From Agromyces tardus (GTDB lineage: Bacteria > Actinomycetota > Actinomycetes > Actinomycetales > Microbacteriaceae): DNA of 64,000 nt. The translations under genes and the position numbers were made by a program. Where the stretch lies: contig NZ_RHHB01000002.1 of the NCBI RefSeq assembly GCF_003710805.1, positions 186,001 to 250,000 of the forward strand. The letters run 5' to 3'. Positions 19,586 to 28,607 of the stretch are shown one piece after another. The notes beneath the pieces were generated by a model. That model had not been told where the DNA came from. It worked only from the letters and a program-made list of their open reading frames with translations, and did not search any database. The first letter of the stretch is position 1. Each line of letters opens with the position of its first letter.

Positions 19586-19608
19586 GCACCCCGCCGATCG
19601 CGGGGTGC
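19586..19608 (+). terminator. Hairpin terminator after the basic protein gene
   Basis: GCACCCCGC (19586-19594) pairs perfectly with GCGGGGTGC (19600-19608) around a five-base loop, 18 bases after the stop codon. No U-run follows, as is usual in this high-GC sequence. Confidence 0.6.
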
Positions 19609-19729
19609 GCCGTCGCGTACAGCACCGCCGTCGATCCTTGCGGCCCGTGCTCCACGGCGGTACGGTGCCGGTATTCGACGGGCGCCGCAGCGCCGACGGC
19701 CACCTCGGCACTCGCCGCAGGGCGGAATC

Positions 19730-21355
19730 ATGGATCCCTCGGGGCTTCTCGAAGACGGTCGCTCGGCCTTCGCCGAGCACCGGTGGGGCGACGCGTTCCG
19801 CGCGCTGACGGATGCCGACGCGGAGCGCCCGCTCGCGGCGGCGGACCTCGAGCAGCTCGCCACGGCCGCGTTGCTGCTCGGGCAGGACGTCGCGGGCATC
19901 GACCTCGGCACGCGGGCGCACGAGGCCTTCCTCGGGGTCGACGCCGTCGGCGCGGCCCGGTGCGCCACCTGGATCGGCCTCTACCTCGAGGGACAGGGCG
20001 ATGACGCGCGAGCCAACGGCTGGCTCGCGCGGGCCCGCCGCATCGTGTCCGAGGACCCCTCGGCCGAGGCCGCCGGTGCGCTCCTGCTCATACCGGCCGC
20101 GCTCGGACACCTGTACTCGGGGCAGCCGGAGCTCGCTGCCCGGACGTTCGAGCAGGCGCTCGTGATCGGGCGCCGGTTCCACGACCGCGACGGGGTGACG
20201 CTGGCGCAGCTCGGGCACGGACAGGCGAAGATCATGCTCGGCGATGCGGCGGGGGGCCTCGCCCTGCTCGACGAGGCGATGGTGGCGGTCACCGCGGGCG
20301 AGGTCTCGCCCGTGGCATCCGGGATCGTGTACTGCTCGGTGATCGGAAGCTGCCACCTCGCTTTCGACGTTCGGCGGGCGCAGCAATGGACGATCGCGCT
20401 GGACCACTGGTGCGGCGAACGGCCCGACATGGTGCTGTTCAGCGGACAGTGCCAGGCGCACCGCGCGGAGCTGTACCGCCTCCACGGCGCGTGGACGGAC
20501 GCGATGGCGGCAGCCCGAGTCGCTCAGGATCGGGCGCGGGCGGGCGACTGGGCCGGCGTCTTCGGTGCGTGGTACCAGGAGGCCGAGGTGCATCGACTGC
20601 GCGGCGAGACGGAGGCGGCCGAGGCGGCCTACCACCGCGCGGGCGAGGCCGGATACCCGCCCGAGCCGGGTCTCGCGCTGCTGCGACTCGCGCAGGGGAA
20701 CGTGCGCATCGCGCGTTCCCTCCTCCGCGAGGCCGTCGAGCAGGCCGACCCCGCGACACGGCGTGGACTGCTCGCCGCGCTCGTCGAGGTCGAGCTCGCA
20801 GCCGGCGACGTCGCCGCCGCCCGGACCGCGACAGACGAGCTGGCCGCCGCGACACCCGACGACGCGATGCCCCTCATGCGCGCCATCGCGGCCCGGTGCG
20901 AGGCATCCGTGCGCCTCGAGGAGGGCGACGCCCGCGGCGCGCTCGGTGCATTGCGCACGGCGTGGGCGAGCTGGCAGGAGGTCGACGCCCCCTACGAGGC
21001 GGCTCGGTGCCGGGTGCTCTCGGCTCGAGCCTGGCGGATGCTCGGCGACGAGACGGCTGCCTCGATGGACGCTGAGGCCGCCCGGGCGGTGTTCTCCGAA
21101 CTCGGTGCGCTGCCCGATCTGCTCGCGGTCGACGCGCTGCCGCACGGTGGGGCGGGGTCGACGGCACCGCTGACGGCGCGAGAGGTCGAGGTCGTGTGCC
21201 TCGTGGCGGAAGGGAAGACCAACCGCGCCATCGCGGGCGAGCTCTACCTCAGCGAGAAGACGGTGGATCGCCACCTCAGCAACGTGTTCGCGAAGCTCGG
21301 CGTCTCGTCGCGGGCGGCGGCGACCGCCTACGCCTACGAGCATGCCCTGCTCTGA
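19730..21355 (+). CDS. LuxR-family regulator with TPR-like helical N-terminal region
   Basis: A 541-residue protein. Residues about 10-460 are a helical-repeat (TPR-like) solenoid with many A/L/E-rich helix pairs. The C-terminus (about 478-541) is a LuxR/GerE helix-turn-helix: LTAREVEVVCLVAEGKTNRAIAGELYLSEKTVDRHLSNVFAKLGVSSRAAA. It lacks the AAA ATPase domain of full MalT/LAL regulators, so it resembles the short TPR-LuxR proteins common in actinobacteria. It stands alone between two small genes; the target genes are unknown. A weak GGGCGGAA precedes the ATG. Confidence 0.85.
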   Translation: MDPSGLLEDGRSAFAEHRWGDAFRALTDADAERPLAAADLEQLATAALLLGQDVAGIDLGTRAHEAFLGVDAVGAARCATWIGLYLEGQGDDARANGWLARARRIVSEDPSAEAAGALLLIPAALGHLYSGQPELAARTFEQALVIGRRFHDRDGVTLAQLGHGQAKIMLGDAAGGLALLDEAMVAVTAGEVSPVASGIVYCSVIGSCHLAFDVRRAQQWTIALDHWCGERPDMVLFSGQCQAHRAELYRLHGAWTDAMAAARVAQDRARAGDWAGVFGAWYQEAEVHRLRGETEAAEAAYHRAGEAGYPPEPGLALLRLAQGNVRIARSLLREAVEQADPATRRGLLAALVEVELAAGDVAAARTATDELAAATPDDAMPLMRAIAARCEASVRLEEGDARGALGALRTAWASWQEVDAPYEAARCRVLSARAWRMLGDETAASMDAEAARAVFSELGALPDLLAVDALPHGGAGSTAPLTAREVEVVCLVAEGKTNRAIAGELYLSEKTVDRHLSNVFAKLGVSSRAAATAYAYEHALL

Positions 21356-21461
21356 CTCCACGTGATTGCGCCGACCGGAGCAGCGGGTCGCTCCATCCGG
21401 ATCGCGAGAATGGGTGATTCACCTGATGCCCCGGCCGGGCGTCGCCCGTAGCGTCGGATGC

Positions 21462-21803
21462 ATGGACGTCGCAGTGTTCGCCGGCGTCGTCTCGGCCGGC
21501 CTCTTCGCCATGAGCTACCTGCCCATGCTGGTGAAGGCCGCCCGTTCGAAGGATCTCTCGTCGTACAGCCTGGGCAACCTCGCGATCACCAACGCGGGCA
21601 ACGTGCTGTACTCGGTCTACGTCTTCAGCCTGCCGATCGGGCCCATCTGGTTCCTCCACGGGTTCTACCTCGTCGCCTCGGCGCTCATGCTCACCTGGTT
21701 CCTGCGGTACCGCCGCCGGTGGCAGCGAACGGACGGCCAGGACCTCGCCGAACCGATCGCGGCCGAGCAGGCGACCCGGCGGTCGCGGCTCCGCCCGCTG
21801 TGA
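21462..21803 (+). CDS. Small PQ-loop/SemiSWEET-like membrane protein
   Basis: A 113-residue protein with three membrane segments (about 3-22, 35-58 and 63-85) and a polar C-terminal tail. The segment SYLPMLVKAARSKDLSSYSLGNLAI resembles the PQ-loop of SemiSWEET-type transporters, with a Leu-Pro-Met in place of Pro-Gln. A role in sugar or amino-acid passage is possible but not demonstrated. TAGCGT (21449-21454) lies seven bases before the ATG and there is no Shine-Dalgarno sequence, so the mRNA is probably leaderless. Confidence 0.65.
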   Translation: MDVAVFAGVVSAGLFAMSYLPMLVKAARSKDLSSYSLGNLAITNAGNVLYSVYVFSLPIGPIWFLHGFYLVASALMLTWFLRYRRRWQRTDGQDLAEPIAAEQATRRSRLRPL

Positions 21804-21893
21804 CCTAGGACCCGGTCCCGCGCCGCCGCTCCCGTTACGTTGGTGGAGCGGGGCGCTCCGTCTGGGACCGCCGTGTGGACGAGGAGGTTCATC

Positions 21894-22556
21894 ATGAGGG
21901 CACGACTGGGACTGCTCGCCGTGGTGGGCGCCTTGGCGCTGGGCGTGGGGTTCGCCGCGCCGGCGGTGGCCGCCATCGAGCCACCGGGCGACTGGATGAG
22001 CGTCACGAAGGTCATGGTGAACAGGCTCGGCGGCGTGAACGTCTCGGGCGAGGTGAGCTGCGCGGGGTCGTACCAGCGGCTCGTCGACGGCCAACTCGGT
22101 TACGACGACGACGGGCAGTGGGTGCCCGTGCCGTTCGTCGAAGGCGACCTCGTGGTGATGAGCGCCAACAACGACAACTACACCGTGAGCCAGCCGGCGG
22201 GCCGCAAGACGATGATCCGGGTGACGCACGGTTCATCGCGGATGAACCCCTGCTTCCTCACCGCCCCGACGCAGCCCGACGGCAGTGCATTCCCCGCCTG
22301 GGTGGGCTGCCAGGCGGACGGCGCCCCGTGCCGCTGGGAGACCGACGCCTACGCCTACGACCATGACGCGAACGGTCCGCTGTACGACTACTCCTCGGAC
22401 GGCAAGTTCAAGTCCGGGTTGCTGAACGTCGACGCCCAGAGCATCGGGCTCCTCGTGCAGATCCTCCACGCTGACCAGACCTGGGATGTCTACTTCATCC
22501 AGGAGGGCAGCTACGCCATGGCCTCGACCGCGATCAAGGCCGTCAACGCTCGATAG
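21894..22556 (+). CDS. Secreted protein, function unknown
   Basis: A 220-residue precursor with a clear signal peptide (ARLGLLAVVGALALGVGFAAPAVAA, cleaved near residue 26). The mature part contains five cysteines and beta-strand-rich sequence such as VNVSGEVSCAGSYQRL and GLLVQILHADQTWDVYF. I do not recognise the family. AGGAGG upstream selects ATG 21894 over the in-frame start at 21840. It converges with lldD, whose stop lies only ten bases away, leaving little room for a terminator. Confidence 0.75.
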   Translation: MRARLGLLAVVGALALGVGFAAPAVAAIEPPGDWMSVTKVMVNRLGGVNVSGEVSCAGSYQRLVDGQLGYDDDGQWVPVPFVEGDLVVMSANNDNYTVSQPAGRKTMIRVTHGSSRMNPCFLTAPTQPDGSAFPAWVGCQADGAPCRWETDAYAYDHDANGPLYDYSSDGKFKSGLLNVDAQSIGLLVQILHADQTWDVYFIQEGSYAMASTAIKAVNAR

Positions 22557-22566
22557 GCGGGCCCAC

Positions 22567-23853
22567 TCAGAGCTGCACGGGCAGGCGCGACGCGGCGAGC
22601 TCCGCGGCATCCGCCACCGGACGTGCGACCGGCTGCAGCCGCGCGAGCTGCGTGACGTGCTGCGGGCCGAGCTCGTCGAGCGTCGCGACCTCGAGGAGCT
22701 TCATCGTGCGCTCGATCTCGCCGCGCAGGATCTGGATGGTGCGATCGACGCCGCGACGCCCGCCGGCCATGAGGCCGTAGAGGTAGGCGCGGCCGATGAG
22801 CGTGAATCGCGCACCCAGGGCGACGGATGCCACGATGTCGGCGCCGTTCATGATGCCCGTGTCGACGTGCACCTCGAGGTCGTCGCCGACCTCGCGCACG
22901 ACGTGCGGCAGCAGGTGGAACGGGATCGGCGCGCGGTCGAGCTGCCGGCCGCCGTGGTTCGACAGCACGATGCCGTCGACGCCGCGGCCGGCGAGGAGCT
23001 TCGCGTCCTCGACGGTCTGCACGCCCTTGACCACGATCCTGCCGGGCCAGATCTCGCGGATGACGTCGAGGTCCTCGAACGAGATCGTGGGGTCCATCGC
23101 CGAGTCGAGCAGTTCGCCCACGGTGCCGCCCGTCGACTGCAGCGACGCGAACTCGAGCTTCGGGGTCGTGAGGAAGTTGATCCACCACGCCGGGCGGGGG
23201 AGCGCGTTGATGATCGTGCCGGGCGTGAGCTGCGGGGGGATCGAGAAGCCGTTGCGCTTGTCGCGCAGGCGGGCGCCCGCGACGGGAGTGTCGACCGTGA
23301 AGAAGAGCGTGTCGAATCCGGCGGATGCCGCACGGCGGGCGAGCTCGTACGAGATCTCGCGGTTCCTCATCACGTACAGCTGGAACCAGTTGCGGCCCGT
23401 GGGGTTCGCGGCCTTCACGTCCTCGATCGAGGTCGTGCCGAGCGTCGACAGCGTGAACGGGATGCCGGCCGCACCCGCCGCTCCCGCCCCGGCGACCTCG
23501 CCCTCGGTCTGCATGAGGCGGGTGAAGCCCGTGGGCGCGATGCCGAACGGCAGCGCGCTCGGGCCCCCGAGCACCTCGCGGCTCGTGTCGACCACGGGCA
23601 CGTTGCGCAGGATCGACGGGTGGAACTCCACGTCCTGGAATGCCTGGCGCGCCCGCGCGAGCGACAGCTCGCCCTCGGCGGCGCCCTCGGTGTAGTCGAA
23701 CGGCGCCTTCGGCGTGCGGCGCTTGGCGATGTCGCGCAGGTCGGCGATCGTGAGCGCGTTCTCGAGGCGGCGCTCGGTGGGGTTGAGGGTGGGCTTCTTG
23801 AACTTCATGAGCTCGGCGAGCTCGCCGATCTTGGGGAGTTGGCGCTGGACCAT
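22567..23853 (-). CDS. lldD: L-lactate dehydrogenase (quinone), FMN-dependent
   Basis: A 428-residue FMN-dependent alpha-hydroxy-acid dehydrogenase that oxidises L-lactate to pyruvate and passes electrons to quinones at the membrane. It closely matches the Corynebacterium-type LldD. FMN and substrate motifs are visible: [25 protein letters not shown], the catalytic [10 protein letters not shown] (His-Gly-Gly-Arg) and IGRAYLYGL. The start at 23853 ([12 protein letters not shown]) follows GAGAGAG and matches the family N-terminus. It is 62 bases downstream of lldR in the same direction, so the pair forms an operon. It could also consume lactate produced by the rhamnose pathway in this window. 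Confidence 0.92.
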   Translation of the reverse strand: MVQRQLPKIGELAELMKFKKPTLNPTERRLENALTIADLRDIAKRRTPKAPFDYTEGAAEGELSLARARQAFQDVEFHPSILRNVPVVDTSREVLGGPSALPFGIAPTGFTRLMQTEGEVAGAGAAGAAGIPFTLSTLGTTSIEDVKAANPTGRNWFQLYVMRNREISYELARRAASAGFDTLFFTVDTPVAGARLRDKRNGFSIPPQLTPGTIINALPRPAWWINFLTTPKLEFASLQSTGGTVGELLDSAMDPTISFEDLDVIREIWPGRIVVKGVQTVEDAKLLAGRGVDGIVLSNHGGRQLDRAPIPFHLLPHVVREVGDDLEVHVDTGIMNGADIVASVALGARFTLIGRAYLYGLMAGGRRGVDRTIQILRGEIERTMKLLEVATLDELGPQHVTQLARLQPVARPVADAAELAASRLPVQL

Positions 23854-23915
23854 GTGCTGCTCTCTCTCAGGCGGGGTTCGTGTCGTGTCGTGCCGGTCTC
23901 GGCTGCGGCGGGGTC

Positions 23916-24731
23916 TCACGTGATGTCGTTCTCGCCGGTGGGAACGACATCGACTGCGACCTCGTCGAGGTCGGCGGGGTGGGGAGGGGGCTCAGGGGTG
24001 GCGAAAGTGCGGTCGGGGGAGGTCTGGGCGTAGTAGCCCGAGATGTGGTCGTGCATGCGGGTGCGGGCGGTCGCGGCATCCGCTGCCCGGATCGCGGCGA
24101 CCACGCCGCGGTGCTCGCTGCGCAGGCGGGCGGATGCCGCGTGCCAGTCGTCGATGCGGGCGAGCCCGGCGAGCGCGTAGCCCTCGATGCCGCTGCGCAG
24201 GCCCGCCATCGTGGCGGTGATGACCTGGTTGCCCGACGCCTCGGCGAGCGCGAGGTGGAAGGCCGCGTCGAGCGCCAGGAAGTCGGGGGCGGCGAGGGCC
24301 GCGTCGTCCATGGCGTCGAGCAGGCGGTCGGCCGCCGCGAGATCGGGCCCGGGCTCGACGGCGGATGCCGCGGCGAGATCGCCCGCGACGGATGCCTCGA
24401 GCACGAGCCGCGTCGCGACGATGTCGGCCACGGGGAATCCGCTCGCCGCGACCTGCAGGCGCATGAGGGCGCTCATGCCGCCGCCCGGCGTGGCGATGAT
24501 GATCGCGCCGGCGGTGGGCCCGGAGCCCGTGTGCGTGCGGATGAGCCCGAGCACCTCGAGCACCCGCAGGGCTTCGCGCACGCTCGAGCGGCCGACGCCG
24601 AGCTCCGCGGCCAGCGCGCGCTCGCCGGGAAGGCGATCGCCGGGGGCGAGGTCGCCGTCGAGCAGCCTGCGCTCGATGTGCTGGAGCACCTGCTCCCAGG
24701 CGCGTGGCTCGGCGGATGCGTCAGCTGCCAT
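23916..24731 (-). CDS. lldR: GntR-family (FCD/FadR-type) lactate-responsive regulator
   Basis: A 271-residue regulator with a winged-helix GntR domain (about 12-80; [35 protein letters not shown]) and a helical FCD ligand-binding domain (about 105-235) with the metal-binding histidines characteristic of this class. In Corynebacterium, LldR represses lldD and is released by L-lactate. The two perfect operators just upstream of its start match that logic and imply autoregulation of lldR-lldD. The start is 24731; the upstream in-frame ATG at 24824 would place the operators inside the gene. Confidence 0.88.
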   Translation of the reverse strand: MAADASAEPRAWEQVLQHIERRLLDGDLAPGDRLPGERALAAELGVGRSSVREALRVLEVLGLIRTHTGSGPTAGAIIIATPGGGMSALMRLQVAASGFPVADIVATRLVLEASVAGDLAAASAVEPGPDLAAADRLLDAMDDAALAAPDFLALDAAFHLALAEASGNQVITATMAGLRSGIEGYALAGLARIDDWHAASARLRSEHRGVVAAIRAADAATARTRMHDHISGYYAQTSPDRTFATPEPPPHPADLDEVAVDVVPTGENDIT

Positions 24732-24757
24732 GCCGCTCGTTCCCCTCGCCGCTCCCA

Positions 24758-24797
24758 TGTGGTCTGACCACACTGTACCAGATGTGGTCAGACCACA
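24758..24797. promoter_or_regulatory. Two perfect LldR-type operators
   Basis: TGTGGTCTGACCACA (24758-24772) and TGTGGTCAGACCACA (24783-24797) are perfect 15-bp palindromes, centres 25 bp apart. Both fit the FCD-GntR/LldR pattern TNGTNNNACNA. They lie 27-66 bases upstream of lldR and between it and the divergent DUF1707 gene, which could therefore also respond. Confidence 0.85.
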
Positions 24798-24874
24798 CAG
24801 GGGGTTCCGCTGCGCGCACCTCACGGGCCGTACGACCCTTGCCGCATGCCGAACGGAGCGGGCACGCTGGACGG

Positions 24875-25546
24875 ATGAGCGGATACGCGAACCCCGATCA
24901 GCCCGAGCAGCGACTCAGCGACGCCGAGCGGGAGGCCGCCGTGGCGCAGCTCGCCGTGGCCCGTGCCGAGGGGCGCCTCACGTCCGCCGAGTACGACCAA
25001 CGAGCCACGGCGGCGCAAGCGGCGCTGACTCGCGCGGACCTCGTGCCGCTCTTCGAGGACCTGCCGGAGACGACGGCGGCGCCTCCGCGGGTCGCGGCCT
25101 ACTCGACGACGGCGACGGCGCCACCCGCCGCCACCGTCGCCGAGGCGTCGACGCCGCGCCCCTCGCGGGCGCTCGGGGGCCGCATCGGCGACACGATCAT
25201 GGGCGTGACGCCGTTCCTCGCGGTGGCCCTGTTCTTCATCACGGGGTTCCAGGTCAGCTTCATGTGGGCCTGGCTGTGGTTCCTGCTGATCCCGATCGTC
25301 GGCATCATCATCTACGGTCCCGGTCGCCGGAACGAGCCCGAGGAGCCGACCCGCCCGTCCCGAGCGCTCGGCGGTCGCATCGGCGACACGATCATGGCGC
25401 TGACCCCGTTCCTCGCCGTCGCCCTCTTCTTCCTCACCGGCTTCAACGGCAGCTTCGCCTGGTCATGGCTGTGGTTCCTGATCATCCCGGTGACCGCGAT
25501 CATCATCTACGGCCCGGGGGGCGGCGGGCGCCGCGGGCGCGACTGA
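24875..25546 (+). CDS. DUF1707-type membrane protein with duplicated transmembrane module
   Basis: A 223-residue protein. Residues about 12-60 form a DUF1707 (SHOCT-like) domain: LSDAEREAAVAQLAVARAEGRLTSAEYDQRATAA. After a low-complexity linker come two near-identical 55-residue modules (96-150 and 161-215), each PSRALGGRIGDTIM plus two membrane helices and ending IIIYGPG. The duplication is also clear in DNA (25160-25324 and 25355-25519). DUF1707 proteins are common in actinobacteria, but the role is unknown. It is divergent from lldR across the LldR operators. No ribosome binding site is evident before ATG 24875. Confidence 0.75.
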   Translation: MSGYANPDQPEQRLSDAEREAAVAQLAVARAEGRLTSAEYDQRATAAQAALTRADLVPLFEDLPETTAAPPRVAAYSTTATAPPAATVAEASTPRPSRALGGRIGDTIMGVTPFLAVALFFITGFQVSFMWAWLWFLLIPIVGIIIYGPGRRNEPEEPTRPSRALGGRIGDTIMALTPFLAVALFFLTGFNGSFAWSWLWFLIIPVTAIIIYGPGGGGRRGRD

Positions 25547-25596
25547 CGCGACGACCCGCAGTTCGAGGGAACGGGGGCGTTTCGCGGAGGCGGGCG

Positions 25597-26706
25597 TCAG
25601 CCCTTCTTCGGGCGGATGCGGACGCGGGTCTGCCCCGACTCGTCGAGTTCGACGACGCCGCCGCGCGACTTCAGGAAGTCGGTGAAGGTCGCGAAGCCGA
25701 GCCGCCGCTCCTGGAACGACGGGTCCATGCGCAGCATCTGGTTCTTCACGGCGCTCGGCGACTGCCACTCCTGGTCGTTCTTCGCGCGCATGAGCTCGAG
25801 CGCCTTGAGCAGCAGGCGGCCCGGGTTGCGGGGAGTGCCCGTCGCTCCGTCCTCGGCGGCGCCCGGCTCGACCGGTGCCACGAACTGCACGGCCTTCGAC
25901 GACCCCTTGGTCGTCGGGGCTTCGGTCGGCGTGGCTGCCTCGGGCTCGGCGTCGGCGGATGCCGCATCCGTCACGGTCTTCGACGATGCACGTCGGCGCC
26001 GCGCGGGCGGGGCTGCCGCCTCGGGGGCGGCCTCCGCGACCGGCTCGGCCACCGCCGGCTCGGCCGCTGCCCCGCGCCCTGACGCCGCCGCCCTGGGCTC
26101 TGGGGCGCGCGGCGCGGCCTCGACCTCGTCGTCCCGCACCGCGGCATCCGTGGCAAGCAGCGCGTCGTAGTCGGCGTACTCGTCGCACGCGGCGGTGAGC
26201 GCGCGGCTCGTGCCGCCCGCGACGCCGATGCCGACGACGTAGCGGCCGAGTCGCTTGGCCTTCTGCGCGAGCGCGACGTAGTCGGAGTCGCCCGCCACGA
26301 TGACGATGTGCGAGAGGTCGTCGATGCGGAACATGTCCTCGACGGCGTCGACCGCGAGGCGGATGTCGGCGCCGTTCTTCGTCGCCGAGAGCGGGAAGAG
26401 CTGCACGAGGTCGACCGCGCGGTCGATGAGCTGGCCGCGGTAGCTCGCGTTCACGGGCGTCGACCAGTCGGCGTAGGCGCGCGCGATGGCGATCGTGCCG
26501 AACGTCGCTGCGAAGTCGAGCACGGCGTCGATGTCGACCGTCGCCTGCTTGAGGCGCTCGGCCGCGACCGTGCCGGCCGAGACGGCCTTGGTGCGCGAGG
26601 TGTCCTTGCGGTACTGGCTGTCGCCGTGCAACTGGTCGTACCGGGAGATGACGATGTTGTCGAAGTCGAAGTAGAGCGCGACCCGGGGTTCTGCCGTAGT
26701 GGGCAT
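25597..26706 (-). CDS. NYN-domain protein (PIN-like nuclease fold) with C-terminal LOTUS/OST-HTH-like domain
   Basis: A 369-residue protein. The N-terminal NYN domain (about 8-185) has the acidic residues expected for a metal-dependent PIN-like ribonuclease: YFDFDNI near the start, the GADIRLAVD segment and GDSDYVAL. An Ala/Pro/Glu-rich linker (about 190-295) is followed by a winged-helix module like LOTUS/OST-HTH (about 300-360; LLLKALELMRAKNDQEWQSPSAVKNQMLRMDPSFQERRLGFATFTDFLKS). RNA processing or decay is the likely area, by family. GGAAGG precedes the ATG. It is apparently monocistronic. Confidence 0.82.
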   Translation of the reverse strand: MPTTAEPRVALYFDFDNIVISRYDQLHGDSQYRKDTSRTKAVSAGTVAAERLKQATVDIDAVLDFAATFGTIAIARAYADWSTPVNASYRGQLIDRAVDLVQLFPLSATKNGADIRLAVDAVEDMFRIDDLSHIVIVAGDSDYVALAQKAKRLGRYVVGIGVAGGTSRALTAACDEYADYDALLATDAAVRDDEVEAAPRAPEPRAAASGRGAAAEPAVAEPVAEAAPEAAAPPARRRRASSKTVTDAASADAEPEAATPTEAPTTKGSSKAVQFVAPVEPGAAEDGATGTPRNPGRLLLKALELMRAKNDQEWQSPSAVKNQMLRMDPSFQERRLGFATFTDFLKSRGGVVELDESGQTRVRIRPKKG

Positions 26707-26763
26707 GCCGACCTTCCGTCGATGGGTTCCCCTCGATCGTAGGCCCGGATGGGTGGGTCGTGG

Positions 26764-26930
26764 GTCGAGGAGGGGTGCGGGGGCTCGAGACCCGGCCGCG
26801 TGGACCGGGTCTCGAGACGGCCGCGGGCGACCTCCTCGACGCGCAGAAGCGGGTCCTCCTCAGGTCTCGAGACGGCCGCGGGCGGCCTCGTCGACCCGCA
26901 CCGGCAGGGGTCTCCCCGACCCGCAGAGCG
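26764..26930. repeat. Second group of palindromic repeat elements
   Basis: Two direct copies of a 33-bp sequence beginning GGTCTCGAGACGGCCGCGGG start at 26808 and 26863, differing by two bases. A partial inverted copy (GTCGAGGAGG...CTCGAGACCC) precedes them and GTCTCCCCGACCCG follows. The ends resemble the 17.2-kb and 38-kb elements but with GAGACG for GATACG. The group fills the 232-base gap between the NYN and DJ-1 genes, which holds no other feature. Confidence 0.75.
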
Positions 26931-26938
26931 GGGAGCGC

Positions 26939-27532
26939 TCAGCCGGCGGCGACGCCCGCGAGCCGGGCGTCGGCGCGCACGCCGGCGGCCTCGAGCACCT
27001 CGAGGAACGCCTTCATCCACGTGCCGTTGTCGGGCCACGCGCGGGCGGTCACGAGGTGTCCGTCGACCACGCCGCCGCCGTTCTCGAACACGCCGCCGGC
27101 CACCTCCACGTCGACCGCGAGCTCGGGGTACGCCGACGAGGTGCGGCCCTGCAGCACGCCGGCCGCCGCGAGCAGCAGCGGGCCGTGGCAGGTCGCGGCG
27201 ACCGGCTGGTCGGTCTCGAAGAAGTGCCGCACGATGCGCTTCGCATCCTCGTTGTTGCGGATGTACTCGGGCGCACGGCCGCCGGGCACCACGATCGCCA
27301 CGTAGTCGGCGGGGTCGACGTCGGCGAACGCGACATCCGCCGGCCATCGGTGCCCGAGCTTCTCGGTGTACGTGTCGAACCCGTCGACGAAGTCGTGCAC
27401 CACGAACTGCAGCGTGCGCGCCTCGGGGGCGCCGATGTGCACCTCGAAGCCCGCCTCCTGCAGGCGGTGGTAGGGGTAGAACACCTCGAGGGTCTCGGCT
27501 GCGTCGCCGGTGAGGATGAGGATCTTCGACAT
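26939..27532 (-). CDS. DJ-1/PfpI family protein
   Basis: A 197-residue type-1 glutamine amidotransferase-like protein. The nucleophile elbow AATCHGPLLLAAAG carries the catalytic Cys, and GAPEAR the upstream Glu. VVPGGRAPEYIRNNEDAKRIV is typical of the family, whose members include deglycases, chaperones and proteases; which applies here is unknown. ATG 27532 follows GAGGT; the longer frame to 27652 lacks family similarity. It is divergent from an IclR regulator across a palindromic site, suggesting regulated expression. Confidence 0.88.
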   Translation of the reverse strand: MSKILILTGDAAETLEVFYPYHRLQEAGFEVHIGAPEARTLQFVVHDFVDGFDTYTEKLGHRWPADVAFADVDPADYVAIVVPGGRAPEYIRNNEDAKRIVRHFFETDQPVAATCHGPLLLAAAGVLQGRTSSAYPELAVDVEVAGGVFENGGGVVDGHLVTARAWPDNGTWMKAFLEVLEAAGVRADARLAGVAAG

Positions 27533-27658
27533 CGTGTACCTCTCTGCACGTCGGGCCTGCGGGTGCAGGCCCGGTGGGCTGTGCGGGCGGGCGGGCGGAT
27601 GCCGCGGAGCCCCCGCGCACCCAGCGTGCGCGTCGCCGGGACCCCGCGTCACCCCTGC

Positions 27659-27675
27659 TTCGCACTATGTGCGAA
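27659..27675. promoter_or_regulatory. Candidate IclR operator
   Basis: TTCGCAC-TAT-GTGCGAA is a perfect inverted repeat of 7-bp arms with a three-base spacer. It lies between the divergent DJ-1 (start 27532) and IclR (start 27750) genes. Size and spacing resemble sites known for IclR-family regulators such as PcaU/PobR. Confidence 0.65.
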
Positions 27676-27749
27676 TCGCCGGCCGATCTCGATCGCCGGG
27701 GTCGCCTTCGGCCGGACACGCCCCCGATCGCGCGGCGTAGCATCGGGGC

Positions 27750-28526
27750 ATGAGCGCAGTGGAGCGCCGGGGCGGCGCGGGCATCCAGTCGGCGGAGCGA
27801 GCGCTGCGCATCCTCGAACTCGTCGGCGCGGCCCCCACCGGGCTCACCGCGGCCGAGATCGCCGATCGCCTCGGCCTCGGCCAGTCGACCACCTACCGGC
27901 TGCTCGCGACGCTGCAGCACGACGACTACCTCGCCCGCCAGCCCGGCGAGCACCGCTACATCCTGGGCCGCTCGGTCGACGAGCTCGGCAGGGCGCTCCA
28001 GGTGCAACTCGTCGCGACCGATCCGGTGCGGGCGGTGCTGCGGGCGCTCCACGACGCCGTGCACGCGCCCGCGTACCTCACGGTGTTCCGCGGCGACGAC
28101 ATCGCCGTGGCGCACATCGCGGACTCGCCCGACCACCCGCGCATCGGCCAGCTGCACGTCGGCTTCGCCGAGGCCTCGCACACCACGGCGTTCGGCAAGC
28201 TCATGCTCGCGTCGCGCGACGACGCCGCCGTGGCGCGGTTCCTCGAGCGGCGCGGCGCGGCGCGGCTCACGGCGTCGAGCATCACGGATGCCGCGACGCT
28301 GCGCGACCAGCTCGACGAGGTGCGCGCCCAGCAGCTCGCCGTGGAGGTCGAGGAGTACCTCCCGAAGCTGGCGTGCATCGCCGCCCCCGTGCGCAGCCCC
28401 GCCGGACGCGTCGTCGGCGCGGTGTCGGTGTCGGTCTCATCGAAGGACCTGCCGTCGCGGGCGTGGGAGCTCGAGCGCGCGGTGCGACGCGGTGCGTGGC
28501 AGGTGTCGGCGCGCGTCGCGGGGTAG
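27750..28526 (+). CDS. IclR-family transcriptional regulator
   Basis: A 258-residue regulator with an N-terminal winged helix (about 12-70; QSAERALRILELVGAAPTGLTAAEIADRLGLGQSTTYRLLATLQHDDYLAR) and a C-terminal IclR effector-binding domain (about 85-250) including TAFGKLMLA and VEEYLPKLACIAAPV. Members respond to small carboxylates or sugar acids. It probably controls itself and the divergent DJ-1/PfpI gene through the palindrome at 27659. TAGCAT (27738-27743) is six bases before the ATG and no Shine-Dalgarno is present, so the transcript is probably leaderless. Confidence 0.88.
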   Translation: MSAVERRGGAGIQSAERALRILELVGAAPTGLTAAEIADRLGLGQSTTYRLLATLQHDDYLARQPGEHRYILGRSVDELGRALQVQLVATDPVRAVLRALHDAVHAPAYLTVFRGDDIAVAHIADSPDHPRIGQLHVGFAEASHTTAFGKLMLASRDDAAVARFLERRGAARLTASSITDAATLRDQLDEVRAQQLAVEVEEYLPKLACIAAPVRSPAGRVVGAVSVSVSSKDLPSRAWELERAVRRGAWQVSARVAG

Positions 28527-28607
28527 CCATGCCCCCCGGATGCGCGTGAGCGCCGCATCCGCGATCGGCAATAGTCTCGGGAGCACGGCCATCGCGAGGA
28601 GTCCCCT

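Noticed and set aside
26439-28181. Long minus-strand open frame spanning the NYN-DJ-1 region
   Set aside because: It crosses the repeat cluster and two real genes out of frame.
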